A DNA stretch of 64,000 nucleotides, from positions 1,922,001 through 1,986,000 of the forward strand of contig NZ_CP132719.1 of the NCBI RefSeq assembly GCF_030845995.1. Direction: 5' to 3'. The number at the start of each line of letters is the position of its first letter. Position 1 is the stretch's first letter. The position numbers and the translations under genes were made by a program. Below, piece by piece: positions 8,645-15,975 of the stretch. The notes under the pieces are model-generated. The model saw only the letters and a program-made list of their open reading frames with translations. It had not been told where the DNA came from and made no database searches. This DNA is from Geothrix sp. 21YS21S-4. GTDB lineage: Bacteria > Acidobacteriota > Holophagae > Holophagales > Holophagaceae.

Positions 8645-9199
8645 CTAGGGCGTCGTCGGGGCGGTAAAGGTCGAAAAGCCGTGGCGGAGCCGGACCGTGC
8701 CCGTCGAGTCCTCCACGGTCATGGCCCGCAGGGGCTCGCCCACCACGACGGCGTTCCACAAAATGTCGCCCGGCGTGCCCTGTCCCACGCCGGAGGCCTG
8801 GACGATCTCCGGCGAAGAAGTCGCGGGCATCGGCAAGGCCATCACAGTGGCGCTGGCCAGGGCCGTGTACCGCACGTCGTCGTTCCACATGGCCACAATT
8901 CGGTACTGCCCGGGAGCGGCGGCCGCTGTGAACAATCCGTCCGCCGTGAAGGTGCCGCCGGTGGCGGGCACGACGGACCAGCGCGCCTGCTGGCCCCACG
9001 GGCCATACGCCCGGAATTGGACCGTCTGCCCGACCAGGACGTTGGCAAGGGCCGGCTCCACCTTGAACACCGCATTGGCCGTCCCCACCCGATCCCCGCG
9101 GTTGTGGTTCGAGCCGGTGCACGCCGCTGACGCCAATAGGGCGAGGGCCGCCAAGAAGCGCAGGGCGTGAAGCGAAAGGGCAAAGCGAGGAAGGCTCAT
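8645..9199 (-). CDS. Probable lipoprotein with a bacterial Ig-like domain
   Basis: A 184-residue protein with an N-terminal hydrophobic segment ending LLASAAC, a plausible but not ideal lipobox with the cysteine near residue 27. The mature part has the pattern of a Big-type Ig-like domain (VLVGQTVQFRAYG, then RWSVVPATGGTFTADGLFTA and GQYRIVA), usually found in surface or envelope proteins. It lies 7 bases after the barrel gene and 49 bases before the collagen-like gene on the same strand, so the three are probably one transcript. An anchoring role for the collagen-like filament is inference only. Confidence 0.75.
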   Translation of the reverse strand: MSLPRFALSLHALRFLAALALLASAACTGSNHNRGDRVGTANAVFKVEPALANVLVGQTVQFRAYGPWGQQARWSVVPATGGTFTADGLFTAAAAPGQYRIVAMWNDDVRYTALASATVMALPMPATSSPEIVQASGVGQGTPGDILWNAVVVGEPLRAMTVEDSTGTVRLRHGFSTFTAPTTP

Positions 9200-9206
9200 A
9201 AAGATC

Positions 9207-9803
9207 CTAGAAATGCCAAAGAACGCCGAGGGAAGCGGCGTGGATGGAGTGGTTCTCGTAGCCGTAGCGGCTCGCGATCGTCCGCGCCTCCACCTCCCAG
9301 GCGCGGGAGAGGCGCCACGTGGCCACCAGGCCGAAACCGGGCCGCGTCCAATGGCTGGTGCCGCTCTGGGCGACGGTGCCCTCCGGCAGGTGCACGCGGT
9401 TGGTGCTGTCCACGCTCCAGCGGATCTCGTAGACTCCGACGCCGATCGCCAGGGGCCTCTGTCCGGGGAAGCGGAAAAGGTACTCGGCGCCCGCCGCCAG
9501 GCTGCTGACGCGGGTGCGCAGATCCTGCGAATAGCCGGGCAGGTCGGTGTGGTGGTCCGCCTTCTGGAAGAAGCTGGCGTCCAACCGCGGCCGCAGGAGA
9601 TGCCTGCCCTGGGCTCCGAAGCTCCAGGTTCCATGGACGCCGACGGAAAGATGGGGGCCGGAACCGGTGGTGTTCCGGAGATCGCCGTTCTGGGGGAACA
9701 GCACCGCCCCTTGGACACCCCATGCCGGGGCAGCCATCCCGTCCTGGGCTCGGAGTCCTCCCCCCACGAGGAGGATTAGCGGCAGGATCCATCGGCTGCT
9801 CAT
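9207..9803 (-). CDS. Outer-membrane beta-barrel protein (OmpW/OmpA-barrel type)
   Basis: A protein of 198 residues with a signal peptide (hydrophobic run PLILLVGGG, cleavage near LRAQ). Alternating amphipathic strands follow, spaced by short turns (GVHGTWSFG, AAGAEYLFRF, AIGVGVYEIRW, GFGLVATWRL, SLGVLWHF), and the protein ends in a terminal Phe, the BAM recognition signature of outer-membrane barrels. The ATG at 9803 has a GAAAGG site about 9 bases upstream; an in-frame TTG one codon earlier is a less likely start. It is the first gene of the likely exported three-gene unit, downstream of the AT-rich promoter island. Confidence 0.8.
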   Translation of the reverse strand: MSSRWILPLILLVGGGLRAQDGMAAPAWGVQGAVLFPQNGDLRNTTGSGPHLSVGVHGTWSFGAQGRHLLRPRLDASFFQKADHHTDLPGYSQDLRTRVSSLAAGAEYLFRFPGQRPLAIGVGVYEIRWSVDSTNRVHLPEGTVAQSGTSHWTRPGFGLVATWRLSRAWEVEARTIASRYGYENHSIHAASLGVLWHF

Positions 9804-10039
9804 CAAGGGCCTTTCTGCTTCCGAGGGCTCAAGTTGAAAAACGCTTCATATTTGTTTTCGGAAGTTTATTTGCCAATGGTAAATAAAAAACAAATTATTT
9901 TTTTATGCATTTTTTGCCCCTGAACACCTATGCCAATAAAAAGCATTTTTTTGTTCTATGAATGGAATCGATTAAAAATAGAAGACTAAAGTATCGCTAG
10001 GTAAAAAAACGCTAGTTGAGGCTCGTGAAATCGGAATAC
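9804..10039 (-). promoter_or_regulatory. AT-rich promoter/regulatory island ahead of the exported unit
   Basis: This gap is strikingly AT-rich against its GC-rich surroundings, with many A and T runs. On the minus strand TTGGCA (about 9895-9890) is followed 17 bases later by AAATAT, a possible -35/-10. TGCCAAT occurs twice (near 9891 and 9932). The first copy is part of a near-perfect dyad, ATTTGCC-N3-GGTAAAT, an operator candidate. CGCTAG also occurs twice near 9993 and 10010. No ORF is supported. The composition would suit a nucleoid-protein or dedicated-regulator binding region. Confidence 0.5.
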
Positions 10040-10070
10040 AAAAAGGACCTCCATGTCGGAGGTCCTTTTT
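10040..10070 (-). terminator. Intrinsic terminator of norB
   Basis: AAAAAGGACCTCC (10040-10052) and GGAGGTCCTTTTT (10058-10070) form a 13-bp stem around a 5-base loop, with T-runs on both strands. It sits 17 bases past the norB stop on the minus strand and could stop transcription in both directions. Confidence 0.88.
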
Positions 10071-10086
10071 GCGGGAAAGGGGCGCT

Positions 10087-12318
10087 TCAGTCTTCGGCCA
10101 CGGCAAAAGCGGGGGCCGGAACCGGATCTTCCGCGAGGGGTTCGGAGGCTTCGGCGCTCCTCCATCCCCACGCGCCGATGACGGCCTTGAAGGTGAAGAG
10201 GATGACCGCCAGGGCGCCGAGCCCGAAGAGGATGTCGCCGGGCATGCGCATCCAGGTGAAGGCGCGCATGAGCGGGCTCTGCACCACGTCGGCGCTCCGG
10301 GCGTACCAGGTGCCGTGCTCGAGGCTCTGGGCGATCTGGTAGAACCCGCTGGGGACGAGCGAGCAGGCCAGCATCAGGATCAGCCCCAGGTTCAACCCCC
10401 AGAACCCGAACTTCAGCCACTTCTCGTCCCAGGCCTTGTCCGGCGTCATGCCGCGCAGCGCGAACAGCATGAGGGAAATCGCCAGGAAGCCGTAGACCCC
10501 GAACAGCGCGGCGTGGCTGTGGATGGGCGTGGTGTTGAGCCCCTGCCCAAAGTAGAGGACCGACGGCGGATTGATCAGCATCCCGAAGACGCCCGCGCCC
10601 AGCAGGTTCCAGAAGCAGACGGCGGCGAAATACTTGAACGGCCACTCGTAGCCGCTGCCGAGGGCGCGGCCGGCCTTGAGGCTCTGGGCGATCTCGAAGC
10701 CCACGATGGTGAGGGGCACGATCTCCAGGGCGCTGAACACGGAACCCAGCGCCGAGATGGAGGAGGGCGAGCCGGTGTAGTAGAGGTGGTGGAACGTGCC
10801 GATCACGCCGCTGCCGAGGAAGAGGCCCATGGAGAGGCTGACGGCGCGGAGCGCGGTGCCCTCGCGCAGCAGGCCCATGCGGGTGGACAGCAGCGCGATG
10901 GCCACGGTGGCGAAGACTTCGAAGAAACCCTCCACCCAGAGATGGACCACCCACCAGCGCCAGTACTCGGCGAGGGCGATGTGGGTCTCGCGGGTGTACA
11001 TGAAGCCCGCGGAGTAGAACAGCGGAATGGCGATGGCGGACAGCACGAAGAGCTTGAGCAATCCCAGCCGGCCCCGCTCGCCGCGCAGGGCGGGCAGGAG
11101 CGCACGCAACACCAGCACCAGCCAGCCGATCATTCCCACGGTCAGCAGGATCTGCCAGAGGCGACCCAGTTCCACGTACTCGTAGCCCTGGTGGCCCAGC
11201 ATGAAGGAGCCCGACAGCCTACCGAGGATCGCCTGGTGGGCGCCGGCCAGCGCGCCGACCACCACCACCACGAGCGCGGCGAGCAGCCCGGCCACGCCCA
11301 GCCACTGGCCCTTCGGCTCCTTGGCGCTGAGCTTCGGCCCCAGATAGAGCCCCGTGGCCAGCCAGCAGGTGGCGATCCAGAAGACCGCCAGCTGGAGATG
11401 CCAGGTGCGGGACGCGGCGTAGGGGAGGATGCGGGACAGGTCCACGCCGTAGAGGGCGTTGCCTTCCACCGCGTCATGGGCGGTCAGGACGCCCATCCCG
11501 ATCTGCACCAGGAACAGGGCCATGGCCACACCGAAGTAGAGGGCGGACCAGCGCTGGCTGGGCGTGGCGGGAGCGGGCGGGATGGGCTGGGGATCGGGGA
11601 ATTCCTCCGCCGGCTGGCTGGCGTGGTGCCAGATCATCAGGCCCACGCCCAGGATCAGGAGAATGATGGAGAGGATGCTCCAGAGGTGGCTGATGGGCGT
11701 GATGCTGTTGCCCACGAGCGATTCCTGGGGCCAGTTCTGGGTATAGCTGTGATCGGCGCCGGGCCTGCGGGCCGAGGCGGTCCAGGCCGTCCACAGCCAG
11801 AAGTCGGCCACGCGCTCGCCTTCCTCCATGACGGGAATCCAGCGGGCGGGAATCGCGGCGCTCTTGTCGCCCTCGACCGCGATCTTGGCCAGTTCGGCGC
11901 GGGTGCGGAGGTAAGCGGCGGCCTGCGCGCCCGACAAGGTCAGCGTGGCGCTCGATGAATCATACCTATTTATCTGAAATATGGACGCGGTTTGCGCCTT
12001 GGCGTCGGCGAGGGATCCCCCCGCGGCCTTCACGCCTTCGAGGGTGTGGGAAGCCCACTGGTGCAGCGCCTTCGCCGTCCAGTCCGGGGCGAGGTAGGCG
12101 CCGTGGCCCCAGATGGAGCCGATGTGCTGTCCGCCGTGGCCCAGGTAGCTCTTCTGGCCTTCCATGATCTGTCCGGGCCCCACCAGCACGGTGCCGTCCT
12201 CGGCCACCACCCGCTGAGGAATGGGCGGCGCGTTCTGGGCGATCTGCCGCCCCCCCAACCCCAGCACGCCGAAGCCCGCCAGGAGCACCAGCAATACCCC
12301 CCACCATCGACCTTTCAT
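10087..12318 (-). CDS. norB: Quinol-dependent nitric oxide reductase (qNOR)
   Basis: A 743-residue membrane enzyme that reduces two NO to N2O with electrons from quinol. Length and layout match qNOR: one N-terminal helix, a periplasmic domain (about 35-215) with the conserved GQKSYLGHGG and WGHGAYLAPDW segments and the YTQNWP motif, then about 13 helices with the haem-copper-oxidase-type core. No CxxCH haem c motif is present, so it is the single-subunit quinol type and not cNOR. It uses the ATG at 12318 with a GAGGAGG site. The gene stands alone with its own terminator and no nor accessory genes, as is common for qNOR used in NO detoxification or anaerobic respiration. Confidence 0.95.
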   Translation of the reverse strand: MKGRWWGVLLVLLAGFGVLGLGGRQIAQNAPPIPQRVVAEDGTVLVGPGQIMEGQKSYLGHGGQHIGSIWGHGAYLAPDWTAKALHQWASHTLEGVKAAGGSLADAKAQTASIFQINRYDSSSATLTLSGAQAAAYLRTRAELAKIAVEGDKSAAIPARWIPVMEEGERVADFWLWTAWTASARRPGADHSYTQNWPQESLVGNSITPISHLWSILSIILLILGVGLMIWHHASQPAEEFPDPQPIPPAPATPSQRWSALYFGVAMALFLVQIGMGVLTAHDAVEGNALYGVDLSRILPYAASRTWHLQLAVFWIATCWLATGLYLGPKLSAKEPKGQWLGVAGLLAALVVVVVGALAGAHQAILGRLSGSFMLGHQGYEYVELGRLWQILLTVGMIGWLVLVLRALLPALRGERGRLGLLKLFVLSAIAIPLFYSAGFMYTRETHIALAEYWRWWVVHLWVEGFFEVFATVAIALLSTRMGLLREGTALRAVSLSMGLFLGSGVIGTFHHLYYTGSPSSISALGSVFSALEIVPLTIVGFEIAQSLKAGRALGSGYEWPFKYFAAVCFWNLLGAGVFGMLINPPSVLYFGQGLNTTPIHSHAALFGVYGFLAISLMLFALRGMTPDKAWDEKWLKFGFWGLNLGLILMLACSLVPSGFYQIAQSLEHGTWYARSADVVQSPLMRAFTWMRMPGDILFGLGALAVILFTFKAVIGAWGWRSAEASEPLAEDPVPAPAFAVAED

Positions 12319-12527
12319 GGAAACCTCCTCACCACCGCATCGGGCGTCAGAGGAAGAGTGTTTCAGGATTTTCCATATTTAGGACACATTATTCTTAATT
12401 GTGATCTTCGGCACGCCCGCAGGGCTTCTTGCCTCTTCCTACCTGGCAAAAACTTCTGGCCGAAGGAGCGGGATTCCCATTACCTTGAGCACTGACCCCC
12501 CGATCTCTGAAAGGGTTTGTCCTTCCC
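12319..12527. promoter_or_regulatory. Divergent control region between norB and the RsbW-like gene
   Basis: About 200 bases hold an AT-rich core (12370-12402). An imperfect dyad, CACATTA-N4-TAATTGTG (about 12386-12404), has a TTGTGA half-site like those bound by CRP/FNR-family regulators, a family that often controls nor genes. ATTTAGGA (12377-12384) recurs upstream of the DUF438 gene at 18696. These sites are suggestive only. No ORF is supported here. Confidence 0.35.
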
Positions 12528-12968
12528 ATGGCCCATCCCGCCCTTCTGCCCGTCGTCCTCACCTGCAACACGGACCTTCGCTTCATCGACCTGATCCAGG
12601 TGGTGGGGGCGGAGTTCCTGAAGCACCTGAGCTTCAGCCAGGAGGACGGCGAGCGGCTGTGGCTCGCGATCCAGGAGGGCATCGCCAACGCCATGCGCCA
12701 CGGCAATCACCTGGACCGGGAGAAGCCCGTCAAGGTGACGTTCACCCCCAAGACGGACCGCTTCGAGATCCGCATCGAGGATCGCGGAACCGGCGTGGAC
12801 CTGGAGGCCCTGCCCGATCCCAACCTGCCGGAGAACCTCCTGAAGCCCGGCGGCCGGGGCGTGTTCTTCATGCGGCAGGTCATGGACGAGGTCCACATGG
12901 AGCGCCGCCCCGAGGGCTCCACCCTGGTGCTGGTGAAGGCCCGGAAGGTGCGGGAACCACACCACTGA
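12528..12968 (+). CDS. RsbW/SpoIIAB-like ATP-binding anti-sigma/serine kinase
   Basis: A 146-residue single-domain GHKL ATPase. The N box is visible (AIQEGIANAMRHGN, about 48-61), the G1 box is IEDRGTGVD (about 86-94), and the G2 region is GGRGVFFMRQVMDEV (about 109-123). The helix order matches the HATPase_c_2 group that includes RsbW and SpoIIAB, which bind sigma factors or phosphorylate anti-anti-sigma (STAS) proteins. No STAS partner, PP2C phosphatase or sigma factor lies nearby, so its target is unknown. The gene is alone between the divergent norB and the convergent CLC gene. Confidence 0.82.
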   Translation: MAHPALLPVVLTCNTDLRFIDLIQVVGAEFLKHLSFSQEDGERLWLAIQEGIANAMRHGNHLDREKPVKVTFTPKTDRFEIRIEDRGTGVDLEALPDPNLPENLLKPGGRGVFFMRQVMDEVHMERRPEGSTLVLVKARKVREPHH

Positions 12969-12987
12969 AGGGATCGCCCGCCCCCTA

Positions 12988-14211
12988 CTAGGGGCGCTTG
13001 GGCGTGTGAATCCGGTGGCCGCCGTAGATGCCGCGGTGGCCCACCAGGACGTAGGCGACGAAGCTGACCACGGCGATGGGGCCCACGAACGCCGAACCGA
13101 ACAGCTCGATTCCCATCAGCGTGGACGCGATGGGCGTGTTGCTGGCCGCGGCGAAGACGCCGATGAAACCGACGGCTGCCAGGACGGGCACGGGGATGTG
13201 CAGGATCCCGGCGCAGGCCGCGCCCAGGAGCGCCCCCATCACGAAGAGCGGCGTCACCTCGCCCCCCTTGAAGCCAAAGCCGACCGTGACCGCCGTGAAC
13301 ACCAGCTTCACGAGGAAGGCCCAAGAGGGCACGGCGTGGGGGCTCGTGAAGACCTGGTCCAGCCAGGGAAGGCCCAGATTCAGGAACCCGTCCTGGGGAA
13401 AGATCACGGCGAGGAGGACCACGGCGAGTCCTCCCATAACGGGACGGGCCAGGGGGTGGAGCACGCGCCGGCTCCAGCGCCCCAGCCCGTGGGCCAGTTC
13501 CGAAAAACTGCCCGCCACGAGGGCGACCGGAATGGCGAAGAGGAGCATCCGGATTCCCAATCCCCAGGAGAAGACGGGGGCGGGAACGCTGAAGACCGCG
13601 TGATGGGCTCCCAGCCCCCGGCAGGTCCAGTCGGCGACGAAGCTCGCCGCGGTGCAGATGACGAGCCCCTCGTAGTGGAGCTTGCCGATGGCGACCGCCT
13701 CCAGTCCGAAGACGGTCCCCGCCACGGGCGTTCCGAACAGGGAACCGAAGCCCGCGGAGACCCCGGCCATGAGCAGCCGCCGCTGCCGGGAGCGGGTGAG
13801 TTTGAGGAAGCGCCAGGGCAACTTGCCCACGGACCGGGCCAGCGAAGCACCCATCTGGACGGCGGTGCCCTCCCGCCCCGCGGATCCTCCCCCGAGGTGG
13901 GTCAGCAGGGTTCCCAGGAGGACCAGGGGCGCCATCCGGCTCTGGACGCGGCCCCGGAATTCCAGGGCCTCGTCCAGGACCAGCGTGCCGCCGCCATCAG
14001 CTTCTCCCCCGTACCAGTGGTACAGCGCCGCGGAAACCAGCCCCAGGACCGGAAGCAGGAACAGAAGCCACGGATGCGCCATCCGAAGCCCGATCACCCG
14101 TTCCAGGGCCCAGAGGAAGCCCGCCGAGGCCGCCCCGGCCAAAAGGCCCACCACCGCTCCCAGGAGCGACTCTCGAACGGTGCGGGAAAGGGTGTCCGCG
14201 AATGCCTGCAT
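12988..14211 (-). CDS. CLC-F type fluoride/proton antiporter
   Basis: A 407-residue CLC-family transporter with about 10-12 membrane helices. The gating-glutamate motif is GREGT (E114), not the GREGP of chloride CLCs. The later pore loop is GGEVTPLF (316-323) in place of GxFxP, and NTPIASTLMGIELFG follows (358-372). These are hallmarks of the fluoride-exporting CLC-F branch. The gene sits directly under a fluoride riboswitch, which independently supports fluoride export. The ATG at 14211 is chosen because AAGGAGG lies 7 bases upstream inside the riboswitch expression platform. Databases often label such proteins simply as voltage-gated chloride channels. Confidence 0.92.
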   Translation of the reverse strand: MQAFADTLSRTVRESLLGAVVGLLAGAASAGFLWALERVIGLRMAHPWLLFLLPVLGLVSAALYHWYGGEADGGGTLVLDEALEFRGRVQSRMAPLVLLGTLLTHLGGGSAGREGTAVQMGASLARSVGKLPWRFLKLTRSRQRRLLMAGVSAGFGSLFGTPVAGTVFGLEAVAIGKLHYEGLVICTAASFVADWTCRGLGAHHAVFSVPAPVFSWGLGIRMLLFAIPVALVAGSFSELAHGLGRWSRRVLHPLARPVMGGLAVVLLAVIFPQDGFLNLGLPWLDQVFTSPHAVPSWAFLVKLVFTAVTVGFGFKGGEVTPLFVMGALLGAACAGILHIPVPVLAAVGFIGVFAAASNTPIASTLMGIELFGSAFVGPIAVVSFVAYVLVGHRGIYGGHRIHTPKRP

Positions 14212-14285
14212 GCCTACGCCTCCTTGAAGGGATCGTAGGCGTCATCAGCCGTTCCGGCGGTTATGGGGCGGACACCATCGCCGCC
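14212..14285 (-). promoter_or_regulatory. Fluoride (crcB-type) riboswitch with a translational expression platform
   Basis: Read on the minus strand, GGCGATGG (14282-14275), then CCGCC, AACCGCC and finally GGCTGATGACGCCTAC match the conserved fluoride aptamer in order and spacing, ending near 14235. The last aptamer bases GCCTACG (14240-14234) are complementary to CGTAGGC (14218-14212), which directly precedes the start codon. Between them lies the ribosome-binding site AAGGAGG (14225-14219). Without fluoride the two arms can pair and hold the site in a small loop; with fluoride the first arm is kept in the aptamer and translation can start. The mechanism is inferred from the pairing. Confidence 0.93.
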
Positions 14286-14291
14286 TCCAGC

Positions 14292-15059
14292 CTACCAGAC
14301 GGCCCGCTCCAGCAGCACCCGCAAGCGGCGCTCCGCGTCGCTTCCCGACGCGCCCTTCCCCTTCAGCAGGACCGTCACCCAGGAGGCATGGCCCTCGCGG
14401 GTGATCTGCCCCACGAACCAGCCCAATCCCTCCCGCGCGGCGCCCGTCTTGCCCTCCAGGAGGCAGCCTCCCGCGGGAGCGCGGCGGGTGGCGGCGCGGA
14501 CGGCCGCGAGGTGTTCGGCCTTCACCGGCAGCGGCTCCGTGAAGAAGCGGCGGATCCACCGGAGCTGCTGCTCCGCGGTGATCCGCATCCCGCCGGTGAG
14601 CCAGAACCCGTCGAGGGGCTCCAACATTCCCGTGGTGGGGGTCCCCGTCGCCGGATAGCCCAGCTTCCCCAGGCCCGCCGCCATCCGCGCGGGTCCGATG
14701 GCGCGGGCGGTCTGCCGGAAGTAGCTGATGCAGGATTCCCGGATGGCGCCCGCCAAATCGATCTCGCCGTGGGCGCTGTGGCATTCCCGGGGCTCGCAAT
14801 GACGGCGATCCTTCCCCAACACCACGACGCCCGTGTCGAGGGCGACCAGGGCGTGGGGCAGTTTGAAGGTCGAGCACGGCAGAAAGGCGTCCTGCGCCGT
14901 CAAACGGTGAGTCCAGACCGCCGTCGCCCCGTCCCGTTCCACGAGGAGGACGTAATCGTAGGGCGCCAGGACCTCCGCGACGCGGGCATCCGTCCAGCCC
15001 TGGGCTCCCGCGCCAACGCAGAGGCAGGCGCAGAGACAGGCCAGGAGCGGCACCCTCAC
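14292..15059 (-). CDS. Class D (OXA-like) beta-lactamase
   Basis: A 255-residue periplasmic serine hydrolase. A hydrophobic signal peptide (residues 1-20, ending GAGAQ) precedes the class D active-site motifs: STFK (S63, K66), S-x-I at S109-I111 in place of the common SxV, the Trp in FWLTGG (W153), and KTG (204-206). OXA enzymes hydrolyse penicillins and some carbapenems. The GTG start overlaps the stop of the polysaccharide deacetylase (GTGA), so translation is coupled. It looks like a chromosomal, resident gene: no mobile element is near and its base composition matches its neighbours. The activity spectrum cannot be read from sequence. Confidence 0.9.
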   Translation of the reverse strand: MRVPLLACLCACLCVGAGAQGWTDARVAEVLAPYDYVLLVERDGATAVWTHRLTAQDAFLPCSTFKLPHALVALDTGVVVLGKDRRHCEPRECHSAHGEIDLAGAIRESCISYFRQTARAIGPARMAAGLGKLGYPATGTPTTGMLEPLDGFWLTGGMRITAEQQLRWIRRFFTEPLPVKAEHLAAVRAATRRAPAGGCLLEGKTGAAREGLGWFVGQITREGHASWVTVLLKGKGASGSDAERRLRVLLERAVW

Positions 15060-15973
15060 CGCGCCAGCTCCCCCGCCTTCACGAAGCGGACCTGGCCCTT
15101 CGTCCGGGCCACCAGCTTCTCCAGGGCCTCCACCGTCTCGGGATAGATGTGGCCGATGGCCAGCACCGATCCCTCCTTTTCCGCCAGCTTCACGGCCCGT
15201 TCCCACTGCTTCTCGATGGCCGGGAAAGCCTTGTCGTCGTCCAGGAACACCTTCCGCTGGACGGCGGGAATCCCCAGTTGCTCGGCCACGTCGAAGGCCA
15301 CGCTGTCCTTCTCCGTCCGGCTGTCCACGAAGAACAGCTTTCGCGCCTTGATCTCCTGGAGCACCCACCCCATGCGCGCGCGGTCCGGCGTGATGCGGCT
15401 GCCCATGTGGTTGTTCACCCCCACGCGATGGGGGATGTCGTCGAGGGCGAGCCGGACGCGGCGGCGCACCTCGGTTTCGGAAAGGTTGAACAAGATGGCA
15501 TTGGGACCAGGATCCCGGCCGGGACCCGGGTAGCCGATCGGCTCCATCGGCAGGTGCAGCATCACTTCCTTGCCGAGGCGATGGGCGATGTCGGCGCTCT
15601 CGCGGGTGTGCTCCTGATAGGGCAGGACCGCCACGCTGAAGGCCACCGGCAGGCTGCACAGCCGCGTCACCACTTCCGGCTGCATGTAGCCGAGGTCGTC
15701 GATCACCAGGCAGAAGCGGGGCAAGCTGGGTTCCGGCTCCGAAACGGCGGGTGCAGGGGGTTTCGCCGGGACTTCGGGCTTCTTGGGTTCGGGCCGGGCG
15801 TTCCGCCGGGGTTCGGGCTGATCCGCCTCTGGCTTCCGATGTTCCTGCCGCTCCCCGCCGCGGCGGCCGCAGCCCTGCTGGCCCAGCACGAGGCCCGCGC
15901 CGAGCCCCAACGCCAGCATCAGGACGGCCCAACCCACCAGGGCCAGGCTGGAGGTGCGCTTCCCCTTCGCCAA
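15056..15973 (-). CDS. Divergent polysaccharide deacetylase family protein (DUF610)
   Basis: A 305-residue protein with an N-terminal anchor or signal segment (about 10-32), a Pro/Glu/Lys-rich linker (35-85) and a NodB-like (beta/alpha)7 barrel. Family motifs are CLVIDDLGY (about 88-96), MLHLPMEP, NNHMGSR and FFVDSRT. Members are periplasmic and related to polysaccharide deacetylases, with largely unproven activity; some lie next to cell-wall or septum genes. The start is a TTG two bases after the upstream stop codon; a GTG inside the membrane segment is an alternative. It is translationally linked to the S41 homologue before it and the beta-lactamase after it, suggesting a joint envelope role. 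Confidence 0.85.
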   Translation of the reverse strand: MAKGKRTSSLALVGWAVLMLALGLGAGLVLGQQGCGRRGGERQEHRKPEADQPEPRRNARPEPKKPEVPAKPPAPAVSEPEPSLPRFCLVIDDLGYMQPEVVTRLCSLPVAFSVAVLPYQEHTRESADIAHRLGKEVMLHLPMEPIGYPGPGRDPGPNAILFNLSETEVRRRVRLALDDIPHRVGVNNHMGSRITPDRARMGWVLQEIKARKLFFVDSRTEKDSVAFDVAEQLGIPAVQRKVFLDDDKAFPAIEKQWERAVKLAEKEGSVLAIGHIYPETVEALEKLVARTKGQVRFVKAGELAR

Positions 15974-15975
15974 GG

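Noticed and set aside
2446-9803. Prophage tail-fibre region
   Set aside because: The C-terminus of the collagen-like protein resembles tail fibres, but no capsid, terminase, portal, integrase or lysis genes are near and the protein has a signal peptide.
14292-15059. Recently acquired resistance cassette
   Set aside because: The class D beta-lactamase is translationally coupled to chromosomal envelope genes, with no integron, insertion sequence or composition shift.
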